Shown here piece after piece: positions 33,201 to 39,725 of a stretch of DNA of 39,725 bases. The stretch lies in assembly GCA_964495465.1 (NCBI GenBank), contig CAZBWE010000012.1, positions 1-39,725 on the forward strand, given 5' to 3'. The stretch comes from CAZBWE01 sp964495465 (GTDB lineage: Bacteria; Planctomycetota; Phycisphaerae; Sedimentisphaerales; Anaerobacaceae). Below the pieces are notes generated by a model, which ran no database searches, was not told the DNA's origin, and worked only from the letters and a program-made list of their open reading frames with translations. The translations under genes and the position numbers were made by a program. How positions within the stretch are numbered: the stretch's first letter is position 1; each line of letters starts with the position of its first letter.

Positions 33201-33270
33201 GAACTTGTCAAAGAGCTGGAATGAGTTTATCTCCTCCTGATTATAACAAAATATAAAGCGACTGTGGATT
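33201..33270 (-). promoter_or_regulatory. Conserved leader upstream of Cys-rich ORF A
   Basis: On the plus strand the segment reads GAACTTGTCAAAGAGCTGGA, then TTTATCTC and ATTATAACAAAATA, ending TGTGGATT. It matches 35512-35577 along its length and partly matches 37803-37857. Read on the minus strand it gives a -10 box TATAAT in TTTTGTTATAAT about 16 bp after a conserved ATCCACA, then AGGAGGAG, the look of a promoter plus ribosome-binding site, but no start codon follows in the Cys-rich frame. Confidence 0.55.
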
Positions 33271-33351
33271 TTTTAATGAACCTATTTGCGGGTGCTACTT
33301 GCCCCTTTTAGCTAACATTTAAATATCACATAAAGTGAATTAAGAAATCAC

Positions 33352-34722
33352 CTATTTGTTTGACTCAATTCGCTGCAGAATACTGGCGGCTTTTTCGCGG
33401 ACTGATGAGTTTTCATCATTCTTGAGGATTGATGCAGCTTCTTTTAAATCTTCCTTATTCTGTGCAAGAAGGTGCTCCAGAACCTGTAAGGACCTCAATC
33501 TTATCTGCCATATCTCGTGCCCGAGCAGTCCTGTTAGTGTCTCGACATCTTTTTCTTTTTGTGCTTTGAGGAGTGTCCGCATCGCACCATCAATACCACC
33601 TTTTTCACGCACTATGTGGCTTATGTTATTGGCATCGAGTTCCACTACCTCGTAATCCACAGGCGGACTGAATGCAAACACTTCCTCAGTAATTACCGGA
33701 TTTAACTGGACTTTTTCAATTCTATAAACTGCCTTTTCTTTGAAATTGCCGTCTTTGTCATATTGTATTTTAGTTATGTTATGCGGAAATCCCTGCGAAT
33801 CGAAGTTGTTGCACTCTATAACATATAGAACCTTTCCTGTTGTAGGCATGCAAATCTTATAGTGATAAACACGTGAGTAATCTTCTCTGTCGCATATCAT
33901 AATGGTTCCACAGGAATGATTGGCGTCTTTAATTTCGATGCGGTCTCTTGAGGCCGAATTATTTGGGTCTGGCATAATCGTAAGATAAGTTCTGTCTGTT
34001 AAAAGGCCTGTTTTTACTAGTTTCTCTATTTTATTCGGGTCCGGCACAAAGACCGGTGCCTCTATTGTTCCTTTGTTAACACCGAGAAATCCTTGAAAAG
34101 AAGAAGCTAATCGGGCAAATTCGATGATATCACTTTTAGTCCACACTGTTTTCCTGTTATTTGTTATTTGTGCGTTTTTATTTTCATGGAAGTACGTAAA
34201 GCTTGTATAATCGCCTTTACGCTCGTCTCCTGAATTCACATAGGTCGTATCATAAGGCGTATTCGGCCCAAGTATTACTGCCGGCCGGACTAATTCATGA
34301 GGTGTACCTTCAAGTAATACCATCTTCGGCCAGCCAATCGCCTGGTCTATTCGCTGACGATGGCCATCTATTCTAATTCTTTCTTTTATCTTGCGTCCAA
34401 CTTCTTGTTCCTTGAGCGTTCTTTCAACATTTAACTGAATGTCTCTATTGCGCATCTCAAGTTCGGCAGGAGAAAGGTTCTCTTTCAGTCCCTCCATATC
34501 CTTAAAAGCATCTTCAAACATCTTACGGATTTTATCTTCAGAAACAGGAGGCTTCTCTATCTCCTTGTATAGTGTAATGTCTATGCTGCTGACAGGTTGC
34601 TTCCATGCAGCTTCCACTAATTTAGTAACTTGCTCGTCGGTTGGAAGATTGGGTGGAGCCGCTTTACTATACAAAGTCGTACAAACGGTCAACAAAATTA
34701 TAATTCTTGGATTAACTTTCAT
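33352..34722 (-). CDS. Secreted LolA-like protein with C-terminal HEAT repeats, companion 3
   Basis: 456 residues with signal peptide (RIIILLTVCTTLYSKA). The N-terminal third is helical and charged (TDEQVTKLVEAAWKQPVSSI and MRNRDIQLNVERTLKEQE). The middle is beta-rich and shares the LolA-like end PVITEEVFAFSPP with the 31414-32529 protein. The C terminus (about 385-456) is a short HEAT-like array: LTGLLGHEIWQIRLRSLQVL and EAASILKNDENSSVREKAA. Ribosome-binding site TAGGAGTATAAAAA before ATG. It lies between Cys-rich ORFs A and B on the same strand, fitting a pairwise layout. No enzyme motif was seen; a binding or chaperone-like role is only a guess. Confidence 0.75.
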   Translation of the reverse strand: MKVNPRIIILLTVCTTLYSKAAPPNLPTDEQVTKLVEAAWKQPVSSIDITLYKEIEKPPVSEDKIRKMFEDAFKDMEGLKENLSPAELEMRNRDIQLNVERTLKEQEVGRKIKERIRIDGHRQRIDQAIGWPKMVLLEGTPHELVRPAVILGPNTPYDTTYVNSGDERKGDYTSFTYFHENKNAQITNNRKTVWTKSDIIEFARLASSFQGFLGVNKGTIEAPVFVPDPNKIEKLVKTGLLTDRTYLTIMPDPNNSASRDRIEIKDANHSCGTIMICDREDYSRVYHYKICMPTTGKVLYVIECNNFDSQGFPHNITKIQYDKDGNFKEKAVYRIEKVQLNPVITEEVFAFSPPVDYEVVELDANNISHIVREKGGIDGAMRTLLKAQKEKDVETLTGLLGHEIWQIRLRSLQVLEHLLAQNKEDLKEAASILKNDENSSVREKAASILQRIESNK

Positions 34723-34780
34723 TTTTTATACTCCTAAAAAAGATTCTGTCTCTTGAATATTCTTTTCAATATTTACTATG

Positions 34781-35518
34781 TTAACCACTGCATGTGCCGT
34801 AAAAATTTCCTGCGTAATCAACGACTTGTTTTTCTATGGGGGTCGTATCGTCAGGATTTTGACTCGGCTCACATTTCTCAACGAATGCACAGACCCCATC
34901 AAGGGCGCAATCAGCGCCAGCAAGCACTAGACAAGCTACGCACGCCCACGTTGGACCAGTTGAACAGGCGTAAGCGCAAAGACCCGACTCCGAAGCACAC
35001 TTCGTAATCGCGAACGCACTCCAGTTTTCGGTACATTTAACTATGGCTCCAACTGGTACAGTTTTTGTCGGGTTGTTACACCATCCCTCTTCCCCAGAGA
35101 GCGCAAAACGCCATTTATTATAACCGTAAATGAACGTTACAAGCCCTTCACAGCCCTCGATGAAACCTGAGCAATCAGGGCATACTTGCCCTGATTCAGG
35201 AACAGTCTCAATCATCCAACAGTTATAAGAGCACTCGCCGTTGACGCAGCATTGACCATTATGGCAGCAATTGCCATCGCAGCAGAACTCGCAATCAGAG
35301 TCGCAACAAATCCCTTCACAGCATTCTTGTTCAATGTCACAGATATAATGAGAATCTGCATCTGAGCAGCATTTTTGGGTATCTGGGTCGTAACAGATGC
35401 TGCCGCAACAATTCTCAGTATCATCGCAAACGGTGATATCTACTGAGTTGCATTCACCGCAGGCGGAGCAGAGAGTTACCGTTTTTACACCCGGCGTGTC
35501 CCACTGAAACTGAACTTG
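34781..35518 (-). CDS. Cys-rich ORF B with hydrophobic Cys-rich C-terminal domain, no start codon before the module
   Basis: 245 codons open after a TGA (35519-35521). Begins WDTPGVKTVTLCSACGEC, then the module CDDTENCCGSICYDPDTQKCC, DADSHYICDIEQECCEGICC and FCCDGNCCHNGQCCVNGEC. No start codon lies in frame until ATG 35215, after the module. The part from 35215 (MIETVPESGQVCPDCSGFI) is unique. Its last 65 residues contain GLCAYACSTGPTWACVACLV and ADCALDGVCAFVEKC, a compact hydrophobic Cys-rich stretch that loosely recalls halocin C8-like bacteriocin domains (spacing only, not established). It lies 58 bp upstream of companion 3. If translated from 35215 alone, it would lack both signal peptide and module. 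Confidence 0.6.
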   Translation of the reverse strand, partial: QVQFQWDTPGVKTVTLCSACGECNSVDITVCDDTENCCGSICYDPDTQKCCSDADSHYICDIEQECCEGICCDSDCEFCCDGNCCHNGQCCVNGECSYNCWMIETVPESGQVCPDCSGFIEGCEGLVTFIYGYNKWRFALSGEEGWCNNPTKTVPVGAIVKCTENWSAFAITKCASESGLCAYACSTGPTWACVACLVLAGADCALDGVCAFVEKCEPSQNPDDTTPIEKQVVDYAGNFYGTCSG

Positions 35519-35577
35519 TCAAAGAACTGGAGTTTATCTCGTCCCAATTATAACAAAATACAAAACAAATGTGGATT
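35512..35577 (-). promoter_or_regulatory. Conserved leader upstream of Cys-rich ORF B
   Basis: Matches the leader at 33201-33270: GAACTTGTCAAAGAACTGGA, TTTATCTCGTCC, ATTATAACAAAATACAAAAC and TGTGGATT on the plus strand. On the minus strand it holds TATAAT 16 bp after ATCCACA. A G/C hairpin-like GGGGCAAAGGCCC (35587-35599) lies just upstream in transcription direction, as do related GGGC/GCCC patterns at 33289-33304 and 37855-37866. Confidence 0.55.
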
Positions 35578-35679
35578 CAATTTGTCGGGGCAAAGGCCCT
35601 ACCGTAGCCTGAGGAGACTGTTTGCGGTGGACAACAATTTCACTTCTTATTGCTTATTGCTATCGCCACCCTCATTTTT

Positions 35680-36624
35680 TTAATCAACTGGCTTTGTCAG
35701 AACAGGTCGTTTGTACTTTGCAACGAACCCCTCTGTAGCACTTATAATCTCCGCCTTCCCTTTTTCACGAAGCCTATATACCCCGTCTATAAAAATGGGT
35801 TTTACATCCTCTTTATAGATGGATGGATCTTCAATTATTTCCACTAATCCAATGGCTGCCTCCAAGGTTCCAGACTTCACAAGAGAATTTACTGCATCCG
35901 GACCGAACCAGGTATAAGGATCAGTCCTTAGAAGTTGTAGCTGATATGGTACAGCCAAGTCCGATTCGGTAAAAGCAAGCATCTCTCTTGCAATGTCCCG
36001 CTTTGCCAGCCATTCTCCTTTACTTTGCGTCTCCGATTTAACCTCAAAAGCAACCAGAATTTCTAACATTTCTTTAAATTTAACCTTATCCATTTGAATA
36101 ATTTGGATATCAAGTTCCAGTTGCACTTTGTGTATTGGGCCTGCTTTAACCACTATAGTGTTGGGTTGTTTTTGGTCTTCAGAGCGTAATCGATATTCTA
36201 CGTTACAGATAACACGGTATTGCCCGGGCGACAGTAGAGTGGAGCACCATCGGTTCAGCACAACTGATTTTTTAGCTATTTTGCCTGGAGGTACCACACG
36301 GTCTCCTACCCTCGAAACTCCCCATTTTTGAATTTGACCTCCTTTAGCTACAGTAGTGCCATTCGAGTCGCGTATTTCCATTGAGAAGCCTTCGAGTCCA
36401 TCCATTCCAAAGTTGACCTCTTCTTCCTGCGTTCCCGAATTTTTGACACTCAAAGTTAGTAACACAGGCTCGCCGGGATAATACGCATTTTTAGAGGTTT
36501 CGATGCTCCATTCGAGAGATTGCTCAGGGTCCTGCGCATAAACATTGTTGATCATGTCAATAAAACTCACCAGTACAATAGTTATAGTTAGCAAACAACC
36601 AAACCGCTTTAGTTTTATAATCAT
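35680..36624 (-). CDS. Secreted BsuPI-like/HEAT-like protein, companion 2
   Basis: 314 residues with signal peptide (FGCLLTITIVLVSFIDMINN, cut near VYA). Residues about 35-175 form an Ig-like BsuPI domain: SIETSKNAYYPGEPVLLTLS then VKNSGTQEEEVNF, and SPGQYRVICNVEY. The C-terminal part (about 185-310) is helical and HEAT-like: VPYQLQLLRTDPYTWFGPDA and SGTLEAAIGLVEIIEDP. The same Ig-like opening occurs in the BsuPI/PEP-CTERM protein at 23170-23739 (KSIYDLGESVEILYRV), so the fold is used twice in this window. It lies between Cys-rich ORFs C and B. Ribosome-binding site GAAAGGTAACGGTT. A binding partner or inhibitor role is possible but not shown. Confidence 0.78.
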   Translation of the reverse strand: MIIKLKRFGCLLTITIVLVSFIDMINNVYAQDPEQSLEWSIETSKNAYYPGEPVLLTLSVKNSGTQEEEVNFGMDGLEGFSMEIRDSNGTTVAKGGQIQKWGVSRVGDRVVPPGKIAKKSVVLNRWCSTLLSPGQYRVICNVEYRLRSEDQKQPNTIVVKAGPIHKVQLELDIQIIQMDKVKFKEMLEILVAFEVKSETQSKGEWLAKRDIAREMLAFTESDLAVPYQLQLLRTDPYTWFGPDAVNSLVKSGTLEAAIGLVEIIEDPSIYKEDVKPIFIDGVYRLREKGKAEIISATEGFVAKYKRPVLTKPVD

Positions 36625-36668
36625 AACCGTTACCTTTCAAGGATTAAGATTCTTTATATTGATTTTGC

Positions 36669-37646
36669 TTACGGAAGGGGGAAAATTTCCGCGTAAGCTC
36701 CGCTTTTAATAATTGAATACCTCCATAAATCGTCTTCACCACTTACCACGCGTAATATTGACCCGATATCTAACAGAGTAACATACTCTCCGTCTTCCAT
36801 ACAGCAGGCAGGGCCACAATGATACTGGTACACTTGTGTTGCTGTAACCGAAGCGTTCTGGTATGGTGTAGTGAAACCAGGTGGAGAATGAGTATCTTGC
36901 AACGCACCATGAGTACCTGGGATAGGAGGGTTGGGCAGTATCGTGGGGTTGGGCGAGCTGCCAACCCAAGGTGGTGACGGCCAATAATAAGGATTGTCTC
37001 CCGGATAATCCACTTTCTCTCTCACACTGCAATGACCCAGGTCGGCCAAGTCTCCTGTGGTAGAATCCCACTTATATTTAAAGTAAAGGATACCATTTCC
37101 CAAGTCTTTAACGTAAGTTTGACGCATATTTGTCGGAACAGTCCTGACACAAGAGCCATTTTTGCAGATTTCACAGTTTGTCTTGTCACAGCATTTGTCA
37201 TCACAGCAGAACTCGCAATCAGGTTCGCAGCAGTTCCCTTGACAGCAGGTTTCATCAGATCCGCAGGGATAGTAAGGGTCTGCATCCGGACAGCATTTTT
37301 TAACGTCTGGGTCGTAACATAAGCTGCCGCAGCAGTTTTGTTCAATTCCACAGATGTAGTAATGGTAAAACGGGTCTATACAACACCTTTGAGTGCTCTG
37401 ATCGTAACAAAGTCTGCCGCAACAGCTTAATCCGGGGGGGCAGCAATGGCCATCACAGCAGGTGCCACTGCAGCACGAACCAGCGCAGCATCTTTCCCCG
37501 ATATCACACACCCATGTACATACATCATCTATGCACTCGCTACATGGACCACAAGGAGGAGGGTCACAACAGGCTATCGCTGACGCAGTAAAGCCGAATA
37601 AAAATAAGAAGCAAGTCAGAATGAATACTATAGTTATTGTCTTCAT
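36669..37646 (-). CDS. Cys-rich secreted protein C, intact member of the array
   Basis: 325 residues with a good start (AAGGAGCAACAAA before ATG) and signal peptide (TIVFILTCFLFLFGFTASAIA). About 146 residues follow with 39 cysteines, mostly CC pairs spaced 3-7 apart. They include two tandem modules of 29-30 residues, CCGRLCYDQSTQRCC...YYICGIEQN and CCGSLCYDPDVKKCC...YYPCGSDET, then CCQGNCCEPDCEFCCDDKCC. This resembles no family I can name firmly; Stig1 and granulin domains share the CC-rich look. The C-terminal 150 residues are unrelated to the other members: a beta-rich stretch (TYVKDLGNGILYFKYKWDS), a Pro-rich segment and a final small domain with YQYHCGPACCMEDGEYVTLL. It is the only copy with both start and signal peptide inside the window, so it shows the likely ancestral form. 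Confidence 0.82.
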   Translation of the reverse strand: MKTITIVFILTCFLFLFGFTASAIACCDPPPCGPCSECIDDVCTWVCDIGERCCAGSCCSGTCCDGHCCPPGLSCCGRLCYDQSTQRCCIDPFYHYYICGIEQNCCGSLCYDPDVKKCCPDADPYYPCGSDETCCQGNCCEPDCEFCCDDKCCDKTNCEICKNGSCVRTVPTNMRQTYVKDLGNGILYFKYKWDSTTGDLADLGHCSVREKVDYPGDNPYYWPSPPWVGSSPNPTILPNPPIPGTHGALQDTHSPPGFTTPYQNASVTATQVYQYHCGPACCMEDGEYVTLLDIGSILRVVSGEDDLWRYSIIKSGAYAEIFPLP

Positions 37647-37828
37647 TTTGTTGCTCCTTCTAACTTTTCGAGCTTGGCCTTTACAGTTTCTATGCGTGTG
37701 TTATTCGGGTCAGCAAGGTCTATGAATGAGCGATACACCTCTGCTGCTAATTCTGCTTCGCCCAGTTGTTCGTGAGTTTGGCCTTGTGCTCTCGGCGGTT
37801 TTAACTTGTAAAAGAACTGGAGTGGCTT
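37643..37828 (-). pseudogene. TPR-like gene remnant ending in the start of Cys-rich gene C
   Basis: 61 open codons after a TGA (37829-37831), no start codon at the head, ending in TGA that overlaps the ATG of gene C (ATGA). The product has a TPR-type helix pair and end: EQLGEAELAAEVYRSFIDLA, then DPNNTRIETVKAKLEKLEG. The head LQFFYKLK coincides with the same boundary sequence as in the leaders of ORFs A and B (CAGTTCTTT-ACAAGTT), so it looks like the 3' end of a longer TPR gene joined to that boundary. Confidence 0.5.
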
Positions 37829-37866
37829 TCATTCCCTTATTATAATTCGTCTGTGGGCTCATGCCC
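37803..37866 (-). promoter_or_regulatory. Partial copy of the conserved leader, upstream of the TPR remnant and gene C
   Basis: Plus-strand AACTTGTAAAAGAACTGGAG (37803-37822), then ATTCCCTTATTATAATTCG and TGTGGG, aligns with the leaders at 33201 and 35512 but is shorter and more diverged. GGGCTCATGCCC (37855-37866) is a perfect short hairpin. The TATAAT on the minus strand is kept. Confidence 0.45.
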
Positions 37867-37921
37867 TTAGGGGCTGTAACTATGGAAGACCGAGCTGTAG
37901 CGTGGAGATTATTTGCTGCGT

Positions 37922-38740
37922 CTACCGACTTTTTTCTTTTTTCAGCTTTTTACGATAGCTGTCAAGCTTTGCGTTGCACATTATACGAAGATACTTGTCC
38001 GAAGAATCTTTATTAGCCTCCAAAGCTGCAATAACCTTCGACTCTACTTCAGGTTTTGTCTTGGCTATCTTCTCCAGAGTCCTAATTGCACGTTCACGTA
38101 ACCATGGAATAGAATCAGAGGTCGCAACAGATGTTAACAAACCTACTGCCAAATCCGTAACAGGGTCAGTTTTATGGCCAAAGTTGCCTAAAGCTTGTAT
38201 AGCATTGGATCTAATTGGCTTTTCGCTACTGCTGATACCTTGTGCTACTATTTCGAACTGCGAATAATCTCCAGCGCGCGCAAGCAAGCCAATGACGTTG
38301 ATTTTATAGGATAGGAAAGGACCACCGCGATTGATGATACTGTTTGGGTCTGTTGATAGTGCCTTTAAAGCTGGCATCCATTCTTTATTTCCAAAATCAC
38401 ATAGTGCTTCAGCAACCTGTATTTTTTCGAGCCAGAATATTTCATTATCATTATCGCTGTTGAAGATTTGCAGGAGTTTTGGCACGGCTGAAGATATTCT
38501 CCTGTACCTGACCAATGAAATAGCCGAGAGGCGCTTAGTAATAGGCGCATCTAATAGTTGAATGATTACGGTGTCATTAACGTCTTCAGCCAGCCCGAGT
38601 TCATCAAGAGTCCATTTTTCAACCATTGAACAGCGACGGCCCGGAGGAATTTTTGCGAGGTCTGTAGCCAATGAGCTATTTGTTAAAAGAGCGCACAGCA
38701 GAAAATAGATAACTACCCTAATCAAAAATTTTGTAAACAT
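37922..38740 (-). CDS. Secreted HEAT-repeat protein, companion 1
   Basis: 272 residues with signal peptide (IRVVIYFLLCALLTNSSLA). The rest is a HEAT/ARM-like solenoid: AISLVRYRRISSAVPKLLQI, KIQVAEALCDFGNKEWMPAL, PIRSNAIQALGNFGHKTDPV and WLRERAIRTLEKIAKTKPEV, ending in a basic tail KKLKKEKSR. HEAT solenoids bind other proteins; no catalytic motif is present. It stands between Cys-rich ORF D and gene C on the same strand, 85 bp after D. Ribosome-binding site AGGGGATAATAT. The HEAT character links it with the C-terminal parts of companions 2 and 3. Confidence 0.8.
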   Translation of the reverse strand: MFTKFLIRVVIYFLLCALLTNSSLATDLAKIPPGRRCSMVEKWTLDELGLAEDVNDTVIIQLLDAPITKRLSAISLVRYRRISSAVPKLLQIFNSDNDNEIFWLEKIQVAEALCDFGNKEWMPALKALSTDPNSIINRGGPFLSYKINVIGLLARAGDYSQFEIVAQGISSSEKPIRSNAIQALGNFGHKTDPVTDLAVGLLTSVATSDSIPWLRERAIRTLEKIAKTKPEVESKVIAALEANKDSSDKYLRIMCNAKLDSYRKKLKKEKSR

Positions 38741-38825
38741 ATATTATCCCCTTTTTTAATTATTGTGCTATTATTAATTTGCTTTAACAACATTAAATCC
38801 TTTAATTTACTGATTCCAGCATTTA

Positions 38826-39725
38826 TTATGGCGTACAACCACCCGGCAGGGCAGCAGAAATAGGTTGCTCAATCATATAATTTTCTTCATATGCCCTTAC
38901 CTCAGCTTCATTAACCGGAGTACTGGGATCATCCATGAGATCCTTTGCATTATCCCAAGCTATTTGGAAGAAATACTGTATCCAGGTTTTCCAGTAGTTT
39001 TCTGCGGCCTGACAAGTAATAGTGCTTGGGTCTTCGCAATCTATTTCACTCTGAAGGGATTCAGAAGCGGCAATAGCAGTGGCTAACCCCTCTCCATAAA
39101 ATTGTTGCCAGTCGTCTCGATGTTTCTGCTCGTGAAACATAGCGGCGATATGACTCCAATACTTCGTACGTGGGGCGCCAATATCATCGGTCAAATCAGT
39201 ATCGTCAAGGTCATGCTTAGCAAGCTCAGCTTCATCACATGGGACGTCTGATGCCTGTGCCACAGATACCATACCGGGCAGAGAGGATGGGGCACGCACC
39301 AAGATGGTTGTTTCTGCATTAACATCGTTGATTTCACATACCCAACTACAATTATTGTATCTAAAATCATCTTCATAAGTTGCTGGATAAGCACCGAATA
39401 GGCCAAAAGGAGTCACAGTAGTGGAATAGTAATCAATAAGGTTAATCCAGTGAACACTCGAATCATGTGCGCCAGCATATTCACATCCATTTGTCGGAGA
39501 GATACAGCATCCGTCGCAGCACTCTTGATTTGGGTCCCCACCGCATACTTTGCATTCTCCATCCATGCAATCCTCACAAATGCAAGGGTCGCAGCAAATC
39601 CCTTCACAGCATTCTTGGTCAATTTCGCAGAGATAATGAGAATCTGTATCTGGACAGCATTGGTGTGTTGCTGGGTCGTAACAGAAGCTGCCGCAGCAAT
39701 TCTCGGTATCATCGCAGACGGTGAT
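38826..39725 (-). CDS. Cys-rich ORF D with HExxH-containing C-terminal domain, 5' end beyond the window
   Basis: 299 codons open to the right edge, so the start is outside. The Cys-rich module is in frame: TVCDDTENCCGSFCYDPATH, CEIDQECCEGICCDPCICED and CCDGCCISPTNGCEY. Then about 200 unique residues: a beta-rich part (NLIDYYSTTVTPFGLFGAYP) and a helical part with AAMFHEQKHRDDWQQFYGEG. The five residues HEQKH (39120-39134) fit the zinc-metallopeptidase HExxH pattern, with an Ala-rich helix after it and a tail EVRAYEENYMIEQPISAALP. A third ligand is not obvious. The combination suggests a secreted, disulfide-rich protein with a peptidase-like end, unlike the ends of A, B and C. Confidence 0.75.
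   Translation of the reverse strand: MTVCDDTENCCGSFCYDPATHQCCPDTDSHYLCEIDQECCEGICCDPCICEDCMDGECKVCGGDPNQECCDGCCISPTNGCEYAGAHDSSVHWINLIDYYSTTVTPFGLFGAYPATYEDDFRYNNCSWVCEINDVNAETTILVRAPSSLPGMVSVAQASDVPCDEAELAKHDLDDTDLTDDIGAPRTKYWSHIAAMFHEQKHRDDWQQFYGEGLATAIAASESLQSEIDCEDPSTITCQAAENYWKTWIQYFFQIAWDNAKDLMDDPSTPVNEAEVRAYEENYMIEQPISAALPGGCTP

Noticed and set aside
33195..33225. Plus-strand mini-ORF starting MAELVKELE in the leader
   Set aside because: Only nine codons in one copy, the matching positions in the other copies lack the ATG, and the surroundings are non-coding on that strand.
35587..35599. Riboswitch (c-di-GMP type) suggested by GGGC/GCCC patches in the leaders
   Set aside because: The consensus core of that riboswitch is absent and the patches are only short hairpins.
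31414..39725. Integron-like cassette array
   Set aside because: No attC-type sites and no integrase are visible; alternate cassettes are larger than typical and carry their own leaders.
1..39725. tRNA or rRNA genes
   Set aside because: I looked for GGTTCGA-type T-arms and rRNA-like stretches by eye in the intergenic gaps and found none; a tRNA search program would be decisive.

Overview
The window reads as bacterial chromosome, most likely a planctomycete of the Phycisphaerae/Sedimentisphaerales type. This is inferred from the combination of PEP-CTERM proteins, a dockerin-like duplicated Asp-rich motif on a secreted peptidase, LPS core/heptose genes, pectin/arabinose genes and large PAS kinases; no rRNA or other marker gene is present to confirm it. 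Genes are dense, with standard start and stop usage. Left part (1-9.2 kb): the end of gatA, then gatB, interrupted by a 1.35-kb island with a GxxExxY gene and a small membrane-anchored protein, framed by arrays of a 42-bp repeat that face each other. Then come a cupin, a cheD / four-PAS histidine kinase / NarL-type regulator operon, plsY and a GIY-YIG protein. Middle (9.4-20.2 kb): a minus-strand operon lpxK-hldE-gmhA-gmhB-(heptosyltransferase/LPS-kinase fusion)-glycosyltransferase makes ADP-heptose and inner-core LPS. It is followed by a second sensor kinase overlapping a single-domain response regulator, and an NAD-type isocitrate dehydrogenase. 20.5-31.3 kb: a lipoprotein alkaline phosphatase, a PEP-CTERM gene, a truncated thermolysin-propeptide ORF, a BsuPI-like PEP-CTERM protein translationally coupled to a C25 (gingipain-like) peptidase with LamG and dockerin-like parts, L-arabinose isomerase, a variant pectinesterase, a secreted esterase and a hotdog thioesterase. 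The pectinesterase, esterase and arabinose isomerase suggest use of pectic polysaccharides. Right part (31.4-39.7 kb), all minus strand: an alternating array. Four cysteine-rich ORFs share a repeated CCGSLCYDP-type module but have unrelated C-terminal parts (one has an HExxH motif, one is a Cys-rich hydrophobic segment). They alternate with four signal-peptide proteins built from HEAT, BsuPI-like or LolA-like parts. Two Cys-rich ORFs have no start codon in their own frame, and three units share a conserved promoter-like leader. This looks like a duplicating family of secreted proteins with a constant module and exchangeable ends, each with a partner gene. I do not recognise it as a described system, and it is the most interesting part of the window.
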